The notes under the pieces are model-generated. The model made no database searches and was not told where the DNA came from. It was given only the letters and a program-made list of their open reading frames with translations. A stretch of 64,000 bases of DNA from Arthrobacter globiformis. GTDB taxonomy: Bacteria; Actinomycetota; Actinomycetes; Actinomycetales; Micrococcaceae. Position numbers and translations under genes: made by a program. How positions within the stretch are numbered: position 1 is the stretch's first letter; the number at the start of each line of letters is the position of its first letter. The stretch lies in contig NZ_JAUSZX010000001.1 of assembly GCF_030818015.1 (NCBI RefSeq), positions 2,170,001 to 2,234,000 of the forward strand, read 5' to 3'. This document shows, one piece after another, positions 42,741 through 51,660 of the stretch.

Positions 42741-42794
42741 TCGCCTCTTGCAGACTAGTTTCCCACTGAGTGGGCATGCGTGTCACCCGTCACA

Positions 42795-42808
42795 TCAGAG
42801 GCTCTTAT
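42795..42808. promoter_or_regulatory. Direct repeat TCAGAGGCTCTTAT, copy 2 (candidate IclR site)
   Basis: Exact repeat of 42727-42740, 68 bp apart and 52 bp before the GTG of the alcohol dehydrogenase gene. A further palindrome CCCACTGAGTGGG lies between the copies near 42762-42774. Confidence 0.5.
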
Positions 42809-42860
42809 ATTGAAGTCAACGGCGTGAAGCCGGCCCTCAAACATCCCACAGGAGTGAATA

Positions 42861-43976
42861 GTGACCAGGACAATGATGTCAGCCCGTATGCACGAGGTCG
42901 GAGCACCGATGGTGCTGGAGGAAGTACCCCTTCCCGAGCCCGGCCCGGCGGATGTGCGGGTATCTGTGCAGGCCTGCAACATCGTGCCGAACCTCGCGAA
43001 CATTCTCGCGAACTGGACGACCTGGTTTCCCCAGAACCCCCTTCCCGCCCTGCCGGCCATTTTCGGTCTCGACCCGGCGGGCGTCGTCGAAGCGGTAGGC
43101 TCCGACGTCCACGGGTTCGCGCCGGGGGACCGGGTGTACGTCAACCCGGGTCGCCATTGCGGCGGATGCCTGGCCTGCCGCCGCGGAGACCATATCAACT
43201 GCACCAGCTACGCATTCTCCGGCTACTTCGGCTTCACGCCGACGGCCACCAAAATGCTGGACCGCTACCCTTACGGCGGACTGGCCGAGTACATGATCGC
43301 CCCGCAGTATGCGCTGGTTAAACTGCCGGATTCGGTCAGCTTCGAACACGCTGCCCGTTTCGGCTACCTTGGCACCGCGTACTCCGCCCTGCGTAAAGCC
43401 AACGTCGGGACCGACACCACCGTGCTCATCAACGGCATCAGCGGAACCCTCGGCCTCGGCGCCGCCCTGTACGCACTCGCCCTCGGCGCCACACAAATCC
43501 TGGGCATCGGACGTGACCGCGCCCTGCTCGAAAGGGTCCGCGCCCTGGCCCCCCAGCGGATCCAGACGTTCTCCAGCCTCGACGGACCGATCGATGAATG
43601 GGTACGCAGCGTCACGGACGGCGGAGTCGACGTCCACATCAGCGCCCTTGGCCCTGGCACACCCCACGAGCCCTTCATCCAGGGCATGAAATCCCTGCGC
43701 CGCGGCGGAAAGGCCGTCAACATCGGAGCCACTGCAGGGGACGTCCCCATCGATGTCCACCACATGATGGACCAGCAGCAGCAGCTGATCGGCTCCGTCT
43801 GGTTCACCGCAGGGGAGGGCCAGGACATGGCAGCCATGGCCGCCAACGGCATGGTCGACTTGTCCATCTTCGAAAACGTGGTCTACCCGCTGGCGAAGGT
43901 CAACGACGCGATCAACGGCATCGAGAACCGCCACGGCGGCTTCAGCAACTACATCATCAGCCCGAACGAAAAGTAG
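42861..43976 (+). CDS. Zinc-binding alcohol dehydrogenase
   Basis: A 371-residue medium-chain dehydrogenase. The zinc-side region FGLDPAGVVEAVGSDVHGFAP is typical, and the structural-zinc cysteines are in CGGCLACRRGDHINC. The cofactor loop is GISGTLGLGAALYA, a variant of GxGxxG, and a DQQQQLIGSVW segment follows later. The GTG start has ACAGGAG upstream. Unusually, the first catalytic-zinc Cys region (normally GxCHxD) reads QACNIVPNLANI, so Cys is kept but HxD is replaced. The substrate is unknown; it heads an operon with an isochorismatase-like protein and a sugar-type importer. Confidence 0.83.
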   Translation: MTRTMMSARMHEVGAPMVLEEVPLPEPGPADVRVSVQACNIVPNLANILANWTTWFPQNPLPALPAIFGLDPAGVVEAVGSDVHGFAPGDRVYVNPGRHCGGCLACRRGDHINCTSYAFSGYFGFTPTATKMLDRYPYGGLAEYMIAPQYALVKLPDSVSFEHAARFGYLGTAYSALRKANVGTDTTVLINGISGTLGLGAALYALALGATQILGIGRDRALLERVRALAPQRIQTFSSLDGPIDEWVRSVTDGGVDVHISALGPGTPHEPFIQGMKSLRRGGKAVNIGATAGDVPIDVHHMMDQQQQLIGSVWFTAGEGQDMAAMAANGMVDLSIFENVVYPLAKVNDAINGIENRHGGFSNYIISPNEK

Positions 43977-43985
43977 GACACTGCC

Positions 43986-44630
43986 ATGACCACCAACGAG
44001 CTGCAGCTGGATCCCGCCCGCACGGCACTGGTAAACGTGCACTGGCAACAGGACATTGTCACCGCCCAGGGGGCGTTCGCCCCTTTCTTCGCCGAGGCCG
44101 TCCAGCGGCACGGCGTCATCGACAGGACCCGCATCCTGGTCGAGGCCGCCAGGGAATCCGGCGTTCCGGTCATCTGGGCGCGCGCCGCCTTCCGGCCCGG
44201 CTACCCCGAACTCGTCATGAACACCGGGCTCAGCCATGCCATCAAGGACCTGAACGCCCTCGTGGAGGGAAGCTCCGGAGCGCAGATCATTGAGGAGCTG
44301 GCTCCACTGGATTCTGAACCGGTGGTCAGCCACCCCGGTACTTCCGCGTTCCCGGTCACGCCCTTGGATTCGATCCTGCGCCGCCTCGGCATTGAGACGG
44401 TGCTCTTCACCGGTGTGGCCACCAACATCACGGTCGAAGGAACGGCCCGGGATGCCGTGAATCTCGGATACCGTGCGGTCATCGTCTCGGATGCCTGCGC
44501 TGCGGCAACGGATGCCGCCCACGAGGCGACGCTTGAGACCTTTTCGTTGCTCGGACAGACAGCCACAGTCGACGAGATCCGGGCTGCGCTGGAGGCCGTC
44601 GCGGCACAACCAGTTGGCTCGGCCTCTTAG
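43986..44630 (+). CDS. Isochorismatase-like protein with altered catalytic triad
   Basis: A 214-residue member of the isochorismatase/cysteine-hydrolase fold. The family frame is clear (TALVNVHWQQDIV, then GVPVIWARAAF, TSAFPVTPLDSILRRLG and VATNITVEGTARDA). At the usual triad positions it carries His instead of Asp (VHWQ for IDMQ), His rather than Lys (SHPGTSAF) and Thr instead of Cys (TNIT for TDVC). It therefore cannot act as a standard cysteine hydrolase and may use another mechanism or bind a ligand. It is 9 nt after the alcohol dehydrogenase and is followed by the ABC importer genes. Confidence 0.8.
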   Translation: MTTNELQLDPARTALVNVHWQQDIVTAQGAFAPFFAEAVQRHGVIDRTRILVEAARESGVPVIWARAAFRPGYPELVMNTGLSHAIKDLNALVEGSSGAQIIEELAPLDSEPVVSHPGTSAFPVTPLDSILRRLGIETVLFTGVATNITVEGTARDAVNLGYRAVIVSDACAAATDAAHEATLETFSLLGQTATVDEIRAALEAVAAQPVGSAS

Positions 44631-44721
44631 CCCGTCCCTTTCACCCCCTGCCGTGTTCTACCGTGCGGTCCCCGGCTGGGGACCGCACACATCCGCTGCT
44701 TCACACCGTCGAAGGAAGAAC

Positions 44722-45855
44722 ATGCCCAAAAATAGAATCAGGTCCACAGCGCTGACGCTTGGGGCCTCCACCGCACTGATCCTCTCCCTGGCCGCCTGCG
44801 CAGGCTCCTCTACCGGCCAGTCAGACCAAGGCCTTGACAGCGCCGGCCAGCAGGCGTTAGCGCAGGCGAAGAACTTTGTCGAAAAGTCCGAGTCGAAAGT
44901 CACAGAGGCGACTCTGGCCTCCGACTCACCTGCCATCGCCAGGGACATCTCCATCGTCGTCATCCCCTGCACCTACGCGGCAGAAGGGTGCAAGCGCGTG
45001 GCCGACTCCGTGCAGGAGGCCGGCAAGACGCTGGGCTGGGACACCCGCATGATCGACCCGGCCGGGGACCCTGAAAAGATGCGTCAGGCCATCCGCACCG
45101 CCATGCAGCTCAAAGTCGACGGCATCGTGCTCGGGGCAATCCCGGAAATCCTGGTCAAGGACGACGTTGCCCTTGCCCGCGCCGCCGGAATCAAGGTGGT
45201 CAACGCCATGGAGCCTAACTCCAAGGAATTCGCTGATGCGCAAACAGGCACGGACAACGTCCAGGCCGGCCGCATGAACGCTGCCCTGCTCACCGTTGAA
45301 ACAGGCGGCCTCGGCCGCGTCGTCACCATCAATGACCCGCAGTTCCCTGCCGTCATCGGCTGGCACAAAGGCTTCACAGAAGGACTAAAGGAATTCTGCC
45401 CCTCCTGCACCATCGTCAAGGAAATGGAATTCCAGTTGTCCGGACTGCAGACCACCCTGCCCCAGGAGTTCCAGGCCACACTGACAGCCAACCCAGACGT
45501 CAACGCTGTCTGGGCAGCCTACGATCCTGTCGTCACGGCGATCACCCCCGTCATCGAACGCTCGTCCAGTCCCGACATCAAGATCGTGTCCCACAACGCG
45601 GACCCTTCCTCCCTGAAAGACCTGCAGGCAGGAGACAAGCCGGTGTCCGGTTCAGTCGGGTACTCGATCGAATGGATCGCCTACAGCGCAGTGGATCAGA
45701 TGAACCGCTTGTTCAGCGGTTCCCTTGCAGAGGCCGAACGCCAGCGGACGGTGCCGAACAAGCTGATCACCTCCTCGAATGTCACTACGGTGCCATGGGA
45801 TGGGGACGCTGACTGGAAAAACGCGTTCCTCACCGCCTGGAAATCGGCCAAGTAG
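44722..45855 (+). CDS. Sugar-type ABC importer substrate-binding lipoprotein
   Basis: A 377-residue exported lipoprotein. The signal TALTLGASTALILSLAAC ends in a lipobox (LAAC). The mature part is a type-I periplasmic binding fold of the RbsB/Peripla_BP_4 class, with VVIPCTYAAEGCKRVADSVQ and LKVDGIVLGAIPE. GGAAGAAC precedes the ATG. It supplies substrate to the ATPase and permease encoded next. Such carbohydrate-type importers also transport aryl glycosides and small aromatics in actinobacteria, so the ligand is open. Confidence 0.85.
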   Translation: MPKNRIRSTALTLGASTALILSLAACAGSSTGQSDQGLDSAGQQALAQAKNFVEKSESKVTEATLASDSPAIARDISIVVIPCTYAAEGCKRVADSVQEAGKTLGWDTRMIDPAGDPEKMRQAIRTAMQLKVDGIVLGAIPEILVKDDVALARAAGIKVVNAMEPNSKEFADAQTGTDNVQAGRMNAALLTVETGGLGRVVTINDPQFPAVIGWHKGFTEGLKEFCPSCTIVKEMEFQLSGLQTTLPQEFQATLTANPDVNAVWAAYDPVVTAITPVIERSSSPDIKIVSHNADPSSLKDLQAGDKPVSGSVGYSIEWIAYSAVDQMNRLFSGSLAEAERQRTVPNKLITSSNVTTVPWDGDADWKNAFLTAWKSAK

Positions 45856-45883
45856 CAGCTGGCCCCGGATCCAGGACACCAAG

Positions 45884-47416
45884 ATGACCAACTACGCCAT
45901 CGCATGCGAAGACCTGAGTATCTCCTTCGGCGCCACTAAAGCACTCAAGTCCGTGACCACCGGCTTTGAACGCGGAAAGATCACCGCACTGCTGGGCATG
46001 AACGGTTCCGGCAAATCGACGCTGATCAAGATCCTCGCGGGAATATACCGACCCGATCCCGGATCCCGGATCACCATCGCGGGCTCCCCGATCGCTGGGC
46101 ACCTGACACCGAAGCACGCCCATACCTTGGGGCTGCGGTTCCTCCACCAGGAAGTCGGGCTGGTGGGGCCCTTAACCATATCGGACAACTTCGCCATGGT
46201 CGGGCGCTTCAGAGCCCCCTCCGCACTGGGTCCCATCGCCCAGCGGGAGCAGGACGAATATGTCGCCCAGGTCCTGCAGCGTTTCGACCTGCCGGTTCAC
46301 CCGCAAACCAAAGTCGCTGACCTCAGCCCGACGCTGCGGACCATGGTCGGGATGGCCCGGGCGTTCCAGCACGACGGCGAAGACGAGGACGTGTTCGCCA
46401 GGAACGTTCTGGTCCTGGATGAACCCACGGCATCACTTCCCGCCGATGAAGTCCACGCAGTCATGGCCACCGTTGAGCGACTGCGCGACCACGGCGGTAC
46501 GGTCATCTACGTCAGCCACCGCACAGAAGAAGTCAAGCGGCTGGCAGACAACCTCATCGTCCTTCGGGACGGGGAACTCGTCGTGGAAGAGGCTGTAGCA
46601 CAACTGCAGATCCCGGACATCGTCTCCAGGGTCGTAGGACAAACCATCGCAGCCAAAGAACCACGCCGGACCGACCTCAGCGGGACACCCGTCGTGCTCG
46701 AGGTCAACAACCTCCAAGGAACCACGCTCCAGGACGTGAACCTGCAAATCCGGGCAGGTGAAATCCTCGGCGTGGCAGGGCTCGTCGGGTGCGGGCGGAG
46801 CGAGCTAATCCGCCTGCTCTCCGGCGCGCAACGCCCACACCAAGGAACAATGAAACTCAACGGCCAGCCGTACCACCCCACCCACCCGGGAACCGCAGTA
46901 AAACGGGGTGTCGTCTCCGTGCCACAGGACCGCCGGGCCGAAGGATGCATTCTCGGCATGGCAACCACCGATAACCTGACCATGGGCAGCCTGGACACCT
47001 TCTTCAAAGGCGGACTCCTGCGCCTGAAATCCGAATCGCTTTCGGCCCAAGGACTTGCCGAAACCTACCAGGTCAAGACCGGAGACATCCGGTCCCCCAT
47101 CAGCACCCTCTCCGGCGGTAACCAACAGAAGGTCGTTATCGCCAGAGCAGCCAGCCGGGCAACAGAAGTGCTCCTGCTCGACGAGCCAACGCAGGGTGTC
47201 GACGCCTTGGCCAAGCAGGAAATCTGGAACATCATCCGCGGCTTCGCAGCCACCGGAAAAGCCGTCGTCGTCGCATCGACGGACTTTGACGAGTTCGTTG
47301 GCCTGTGCGACCGCGTCATCGTCCTTGACCGCGGAGCCATAGCCGCCTCCGCCGCCGGCCCCGACGAAATCACCGAAAAACAGCTTGCACTCCTCTGTGC
47401 CGGCGCGGACCAATGA
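45884..47416 (+). CDS. Sugar-type ABC importer ATPase with two nucleotide-binding domains
   Basis: A 510-residue RbsA/MglA-type ATPase made of two fused ABC domains. The first has Walker A GMNGSGKST near residues 38-46 and Walker B VLVLDEPTASLP. The second has GLVGCGRSE in place of a normal Walker A, LSGGNQQKV as signature and VLLLDEPTQGVD as Walker B. Degeneration of the second Walker A is usual in this family. The stop overlaps the permease start by 4 nt. Confidence 0.9.
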   Translation: MTNYAIACEDLSISFGATKALKSVTTGFERGKITALLGMNGSGKSTLIKILAGIYRPDPGSRITIAGSPIAGHLTPKHAHTLGLRFLHQEVGLVGPLTISDNFAMVGRFRAPSALGPIAQREQDEYVAQVLQRFDLPVHPQTKVADLSPTLRTMVGMARAFQHDGEDEDVFARNVLVLDEPTASLPADEVHAVMATVERLRDHGGTVIYVSHRTEEVKRLADNLIVLRDGELVVEEAVAQLQIPDIVSRVVGQTIAAKEPRRTDLSGTPVVLEVNNLQGTTLQDVNLQIRAGEILGVAGLVGCGRSELIRLLSGAQRPHQGTMKLNGQPYHPTHPGTAVKRGVVSVPQDRRAEGCILGMATTDNLTMGSLDTFFKGGLLRLKSESLSAQGLAETYQVKTGDIRSPISTLSGGNQQKVVIARAASRATEVLLLDEPTQGVDALAKQEIWNIIRGFAATGKAVVVASTDFDEFVGLCDRVIVLDRGAIAASAAGPDEITEKQLALLCAGADQ

Positions 47417-48465
47417 CGTCCCGCAGCCCGTCACCCTCCACGAAAAGGATCACCACAGCAATGGTTTCCACCATCACGAAAGCCCGGCCGAAGCCGGGCC
47501 CGGCTCGTAGCCGACCAGGACCGGCCGCATTTCTCACCCGCTACGGCGTTATCGTGTTCCTGATTCTCCTCGTCACCATTTTTGCGCTGCTGATGCCCCG
47601 GACCTTTCCGACGGCGGGGAACCTCATGGCAATCGTCGCCGACCAGTCCATCCCCATCATCCTGGCCCTGGCTGCCATCCTTCCCCTGGCCGCCGGGGAA
47701 TTTGACCTCTCCATCGCAGCGGTCCTGGGCTTTTCCTCAATTCTCTCCATCGCCCTATCGAACGCCGGGATGCCCCTGCCGCTGGTACTGGCAGGAACGC
47801 TCATTTTCGGCCTGCTGGTCGGAGCCGTGAACGCCTTCTTCGTCGTCAAAATCGGCATCAATGCCTTCATCGGAACCTTGGCAATGGCCACCATCCTTGC
47901 CGGCCTGAACTTGCTGCTCACCCGCGGATCACTGATGACCCTTGAATCCGAAGAGTTCGCCAGGCTCACCAGCGTGCCCGGCTCCCGCATCCAGATCGTC
48001 ATCACGTACGCCCTCGTTCTCGTCCTTGTCATCTGGTATCTGCTGGAGCGCACACCTTTCGGCCGGTATCTGCGGGCCACGGGCATGGGTCGCCCGGCAG
48101 CCCGCCTCAGCGGCGTGCGAACAGAGCGCTATCTCACCTCATCCTTCGTGCTGGCAGCGCTGCTGGCCTCGTTCGCCGGATTCCTCCTGGCATCCCGGTC
48201 CGGAAGTGCACCGCCCACCCTGGGACCGGAGTTTTTGCTGCCGGCCTACGCAGCAGCATTCCTGGGGGCAGCGACCATACGGCCGGGCTTCTTCAACGTA
48301 TGGGGCACAGTCGTCGGAGCATTTCTACTTGCCGTGGGCAGCAACGGCCTGACTCTAATGGGCGCCCAAACCTGGGTGGCGAACGTCTTCAACGGAGTAG
48401 CCTTGCTCGCGGCAGTGTCCGCCTGGGTGATCGTAGCCCGCAGAGGGGTCAACGGCCGGACATAA
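47413..48465 (+). CDS. Sugar-type ABC importer permease
   Basis: A 350-residue RbsC-type permease with 8-10 hydrophobic segments. Family parts are LAAILPLAAGEFDLSIAAVL, FVVKIGINAFIGTLA and ERTPFGRYLRATGMGRPAARL (the EAA-like loop). The ATG at 47413 overlaps the ATPase stop. An ATG at 47461 with AAGGAT upstream is a plausible alternative, since the first 35 residues are basic and unstructured. It ends the operon and is followed by a strong hairpin. Confidence 0.88.
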   Translation: MTSRSPSPSTKRITTAMVSTITKARPKPGPARSRPGPAAFLTRYGVIVFLILLVTIFALLMPRTFPTAGNLMAIVADQSIPIILALAAILPLAAGEFDLSIAAVLGFSSILSIALSNAGMPLPLVLAGTLIFGLLVGAVNAFFVVKIGINAFIGTLAMATILAGLNLLLTRGSLMTLESEEFARLTSVPGSRIQIVITYALVLVLVIWYLLERTPFGRYLRATGMGRPAARLSGVRTERYLTSSFVLAALLASFAGFLLASRSGSAPPTLGPEFLLPAYAAAFLGAATIRPGFFNVWGTVVGAFLLAVGSNGLTLMGAQTWVANVFNGVALLAAVSAWVIVARRGVNGRT

Positions 48466-48488
48466 ACGATGCGTTTCAGGTGCATGGG

Positions 48489-48524
48489 GCAGCGGTCCCG
48501 GGCTTGTAGCCCCGGGACCGCTGC
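48489..48524 (+). terminator. Terminator of the sugar-type importer operon
   Basis: A 14-bp perfect stem GCAGCGGTCCCGGG (48489-48502) with 48511-48524 and an 8-nt loop, followed by TGTCTG. It is very stable, though with only a weak U-tract. Confidence 0.7.
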
Positions 48525-48937
48525 CTGTCTGCTCTGGGGGTCCCCGGGTTCCTCCCCACAGATCCCGCGCGGGAGCAACCGCCTCGCACGAAGAGGCGGC
48601 CCACGGGTATGACCGGCTTTGATGGCAAGACCGAAGCTGGGCCCGGCGGCTTCGATAAGGACGTCATGGGGCAAAAAGTACCTGGCTCAAAGGCACCGCC
48701 GCCATTCATGCTGCTGCGATTGACGGCATGGGTTTCGGATGCCGTCCGTTGCAGCATCCAGCATCCGCAAGTGAGGCCAGCAGGCCGCGCGCAGGAGATC
48801 AGCTGGCGGAGGGGTTCGGGAAAGAAATGCCCATTAGGAAATTCGACGTTGGTGGAAACGGGAGGATTTATCCCTGGTTCACCGGGTCTCTGGGCACCGC
48901 GCGCTGCTCCCCGGCCAACAGATCACTGCACGGCGTA
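48525..48937. other. Intergenic region between two convergent operons
   Basis: No supported gene. Several frames overlap here (for example around 48609-48941), but none has a binding site or recognisable domain. A smaller inverted repeat (GCGGGAGCAACCGCCTCGC-like) lies near 48570. Confidence 0.35.
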
Positions 48938-49678
48938 CTAGGGGGACTGCAGGCCAGTCTCACGGTAGGCGCGTGCAGCCAACGGGCCGGTCATAAAGTC
49001 AAAGAGGGAAGAGGCCAGGGCGTCGTTACGGGCCTTACGCGACAATGTCGCGGAGAACTCGGTGTAATGCTGGACGGCGTCCGGGAGTGGGCCGATGACC
49101 GTCGCCTCGGGAACGAGCATCAGTTCACTCAACTGATGGATGGCCATGTCCGCCCGCCCGTCGAGGAGTGCGTACGCGGTGGGCCCCTGGTCAACGATTG
49201 TGGACCGGGAATCCACCTGCTCGGCTATGCCCAGTTCCCAAAGCACACGGGAAAAGTAGATCCCGCTCGGTCCGTTCCGCGAATACGCGACAGAGCGCGC
49301 GGCCGACAGCGCACTGATGAGCCCGTCAACTGAACGAATATCCGGGCTGTTGGCGTCCGGTGGCACTGCAACCCCTATTCCGGACTTCGCGACCGGCAGG
49401 CACATTGGCAGGTCGAAGACCTCAGTGAAAGCAGAGGCCTCCAGGGACCCTGTTATTCCTACGAAGATCCCGGGCCGCGCACCGGCTTCAATCCGCTGCA
49501 GAAGCAGACCCGTTGGTTCGAAGACGACGTCTACGACCGCTCCTGTCGCCTCCGTGAAGGCGGGAAGGATTTGCCCTTCCACGGCCTTTCTCAGGGCCAC
49601 GGCACAGAACAGCGATAGGGCGGCGCCGGACACCGGATCCGACCCCGCCCTATCGGACGGTGAACTAGCAGCTCTCAT
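48938..49678 (-). CDS. ModA-like substrate-binding-domain protein without signal peptide
   Basis: A 246-residue type-2 periplasmic-binding fold resembling ModA. It has AVALRKAVEGQILPAFTEAT near the N-terminus, then GARPGIFVGITGS, VAKSGIGVAVPPDA and MAIHQLSELM. There is no export signal or lipobox, so it is probably cytoplasmic. The ATG at 49678 follows the dioxygenase stop directly (TGAGATG), so it is translationally coupled as the last gene of the hydroxyquinol operon. Similar ModA-like proteins occur beside catabolic genes in other actinobacteria, but the function is not known to me. It could be a metabolite sensor, or it may have adopted an enzymatic role. Confidence 0.75.
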   Translation of the reverse strand: MRAASSPSDRAGSDPVSGAALSLFCAVALRKAVEGQILPAFTEATGAVVDVVFEPTGLLLQRIEAGARPGIFVGITGSLEASAFTEVFDLPMCLPVAKSGIGVAVPPDANSPDIRSVDGLISALSAARSVAYSRNGPSGIYFSRVLWELGIAEQVDSRSTIVDQGPTAYALLDGRADMAIHQLSELMLVPEATVIGPLPDAVQHYTEFSATLSRKARNDALASSLFDFMTGPLAARAYRETGLQSP

Positions 49679-49679
49679 C

Positions 49680-50588
49680 TCAAAAGAGAACCGGGGCGAG
49701 GACAATGTCAAAGCGCGTGCGGGCCCAGGACTGGTTGTCCAGGTCGCGGCCGTCGGGAGTGGGGGTCCCGGGGGGTTGCGTTTCGAATTTCTTGATCAGC
49801 GAGTCTTTGACGCCGAACACTGAGTCACCAATCTCGATCTGTGGGTCTCCTTCGACAAAGATGTGCGTCACGAGGGGGCGCAGGCCGTCAGCGGTGACCA
49901 TGAAATGCAGATGGGACGCGCGCACGGGGGAGCGGCCCACGGCTGCCAGCATTTTACCGACAGGCCCATCGTGGGGGATCGGGTAGGGGGTCGGGCGGAG
50001 GCCCCAGAACGCGTACTTCCCGTCCTGATCAGCATTCAGGTGTGCGCGCCCGGCCACACGCTGGTCCGTGTACTGGACGTCGTAGAACCCGTCTTCATCT
50101 GCTTCCCAGACTTCAATGCGGGCGCCAGGGACGGGGCGCCCCTCGGTGTCCGTAACGGTGCCTTCGACCCAGCATGGCTGGCCGTTGGCACCTCCGGCGA
50201 TGTCCCCACCGATCGGGATTTCCGGTGCGTCGGCGACAAAGAACGGGCCGAAGACCGTGGCTTCGGTGGCTCCCTTGTATGCCTGGTTGTTGATGGCGAT
50301 GGTCTGCATGGAGGCGCCGAGGACATCGGAGAGGAGCACGAACTCCTGGCGTTTGTCATCGGTGATATGACCGGCAGCGGTGAGAAACTCGATCGCTGCA
50401 TTCCATTCCTCCTCGGTGAGGCGCACTTCGCGGAGAAAATTATGCAGGTGCCGGGTCAGGGACTGCATAAGCTGCTTCAGGCGCTGGTCCTCGGCCTTGC
50501 TGAAGGATGCGACGACGGTGTCCACGAGCTGTTGCTCGACGGCAACCTGCTCGGCGGAGATCTGCGGTGTTGAGGACTGGATGCTCAT
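49680..50588 (-). CDS. Hydroxyquinol 1,2-dioxygenase (intradiol)
   Basis: A 302-residue intradiol ring-cleavage dioxygenase. The N-terminal helical domain includes [19 protein letters not shown]. The catalytic domain has [20 protein letters not shown], the first Tyr ligand in EDGFYDVQY, the second in [12 protein letters not shown] and the two His in SHLHFMV. This set of iron ligands and the GFYDVQY variant fit hydroxyquinol dioxygenases, which cut 1,2,4-trihydroxybenzene to maleylacetate. AAGGAAC precedes the ATG. The next gene upstream encodes maleylacetate reductase, which takes the product. Confidence 0.9.
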   Translation of the reverse strand: MSIQSSTPQISAEQVAVEQQLVDTVVASFSKAEDQRLKQLMQSLTRHLHNFLREVRLTEEEWNAAIEFLTAAGHITDDKRQEFVLLSDVLGASMQTIAINNQAYKGATEATVFGPFFVADAPEIPIGGDIAGGANGQPCWVEGTVTDTEGRPVPGARIEVWEADEDGFYDVQYTDQRVAGRAHLNADQDGKYAFWGLRPTPYPIPHDGPVGKMLAAVGRSPVRASHLHFMVTADGLRPLVTHIFVEGDPQIEIGDSVFGVKDSLIKKFETQPPGTPTPDGRDLDNQSWARTRFDIVLAPVLF

Positions 50589-50598
50589 GGCGGGTTCC

Positions 50599-51660
50599 TT
50601 AGAGTCCGGGGGTGGTGCCCGAGTAGGCGGAGCGGAGGAGTTCCTCGAGGTTTTCCTCCGTGACCGGGCGCGGGTTGGAGGCGGGGATTGCCGGCAGGAT
50701 CAGCCCGACCGCTTCGGGAATGTTTTCCTCGGCCAGGCCGTGGTCTTTCAGGGCCTTGGGCGCGTTAAGGGTCTCGCGCAGGGCGTTGAGTCCCTTGATG
50801 GCGCTGTCGGTTCGGAAGGCGGCGGCGATTCTTGCCTCCGCATCCGCCGCGAAGGGTGCGTTGAATGCCAGGACGTAGGGCAGGACAGTGGCGTGTGTTT
50901 GGGCATGGGGCATGTTGTAGGCGCCGCCCAGGACGTGGCAGATCTTGTGGTGCATCCCTGAGCCGGCGGAAGCGAACGCGACCGCGGAAAGGTACGCCCC
51001 GTACAGGGCCTGTTCCCGGCCAGGGACGCTTGACGGGTCATCCTTGATCAGCGGAAGACCCTGGTTCAGCGCGCGGATACCTTCGGCTGCCAGGGCCTGG
51101 TTAATCGGGTCAGCACGTGGAGCCCACATCGAATCAACACAGTGGGCCAATGCGTTCAGGCCTGAAGCGACCGAGAGGTCCACCGGAAGGGAGAGCGTCA
51201 GGGCTGCGTCGTAAATTACCGTGACAGGCAGTACCCTGTCGTCCACACCGGTGGTTTTCCGGGACGCTTCCGTCAGCCCCCAGACGTTGGTGGCTTCAGA
51301 TCCGGCATAGGTGGTGGGGACGGCGATGATGGGCAGCCCAGTGGTCATGGCGACCGCTTTGGCCAAGCCCGTGGTTGAGCCGCCGCCGACACAGACCAGC
51401 AAGTCAATGCCCAGCTCCGCAGCCGTCGAGCGCGCTTTTTCTGCCTTCTCGATGGGTACATGGGGTGCAACGTCGTCATAGAAGGACGCGACGTCAATTC
51501 CGGTCGTCACGTCGGCAGCGATCTGCGCTTCGAACTCGGAGGCAATCACCATGACGCGCGTGGACCCCAGCCGGGATACCTCTGCGGCGAGGTTTTCAGC
51601 TGCCTTGCCGGAGCCGAACAGTACACGCTGACCCAGGGTCACATGTTCAAAAGTAGGCAT
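50599..51660 (-). CDS. Maleylacetate reductase
   Basis: A 353-residue iron-containing-alcohol-dehydrogenase-type maleylacetate reductase. The NAD-binding segment [16 protein letters not shown] near residues 87-102, the [17 protein letters not shown] block, and metal-binding His in [12 protein letters not shown] and HAQTH are typical. It converts maleylacetate to 3-oxoadipate with NAD(P)H. The ATG at 51660 overlaps the stop of the monooxygenase gene (TGATG), and the dioxygenase gene follows 10 nt later. Confidence 0.92.
   Translation of the reverse strand: MPTFEHVTLGQRVLFGSGKAAENLAAEVSRLGSTRVMVIASEFEAQIAADVTTGIDVASFYDDVAPHVPIEKAEKARSTAAELGIDLLVCVGGGSTTGLAKAVAMTTGLPIIAVPTTYAGSEATNVWGLTEASRKTTGVDDRVLPVTVIYDAALTLSLPVDLSVASGLNALAHCVDSMWAPRADPINQALAAEGIRALNQGLPLIKDDPSSVPGREQALYGAYLSAVAFASAGSGMHHKICHVLGGAYNMPHAQTHATVLPYVLAFNAPFAADAEARIAAAFRTDSAIKGLNALRETLNAPKALKDHGLAEENIPEAVGLILPAIPASNPRPVTEENLEELLRSAYSGTTPGL

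Noticed and set aside
42879..44609. 576-codon minus-strand frame opposite the alcohol dehydrogenase and isochorismatase-like genes
   Set aside because: High-GC third positions keep the antisense frame open; it has no binding site or recognisable domain, while both plus-strand genes have clear family motifs.
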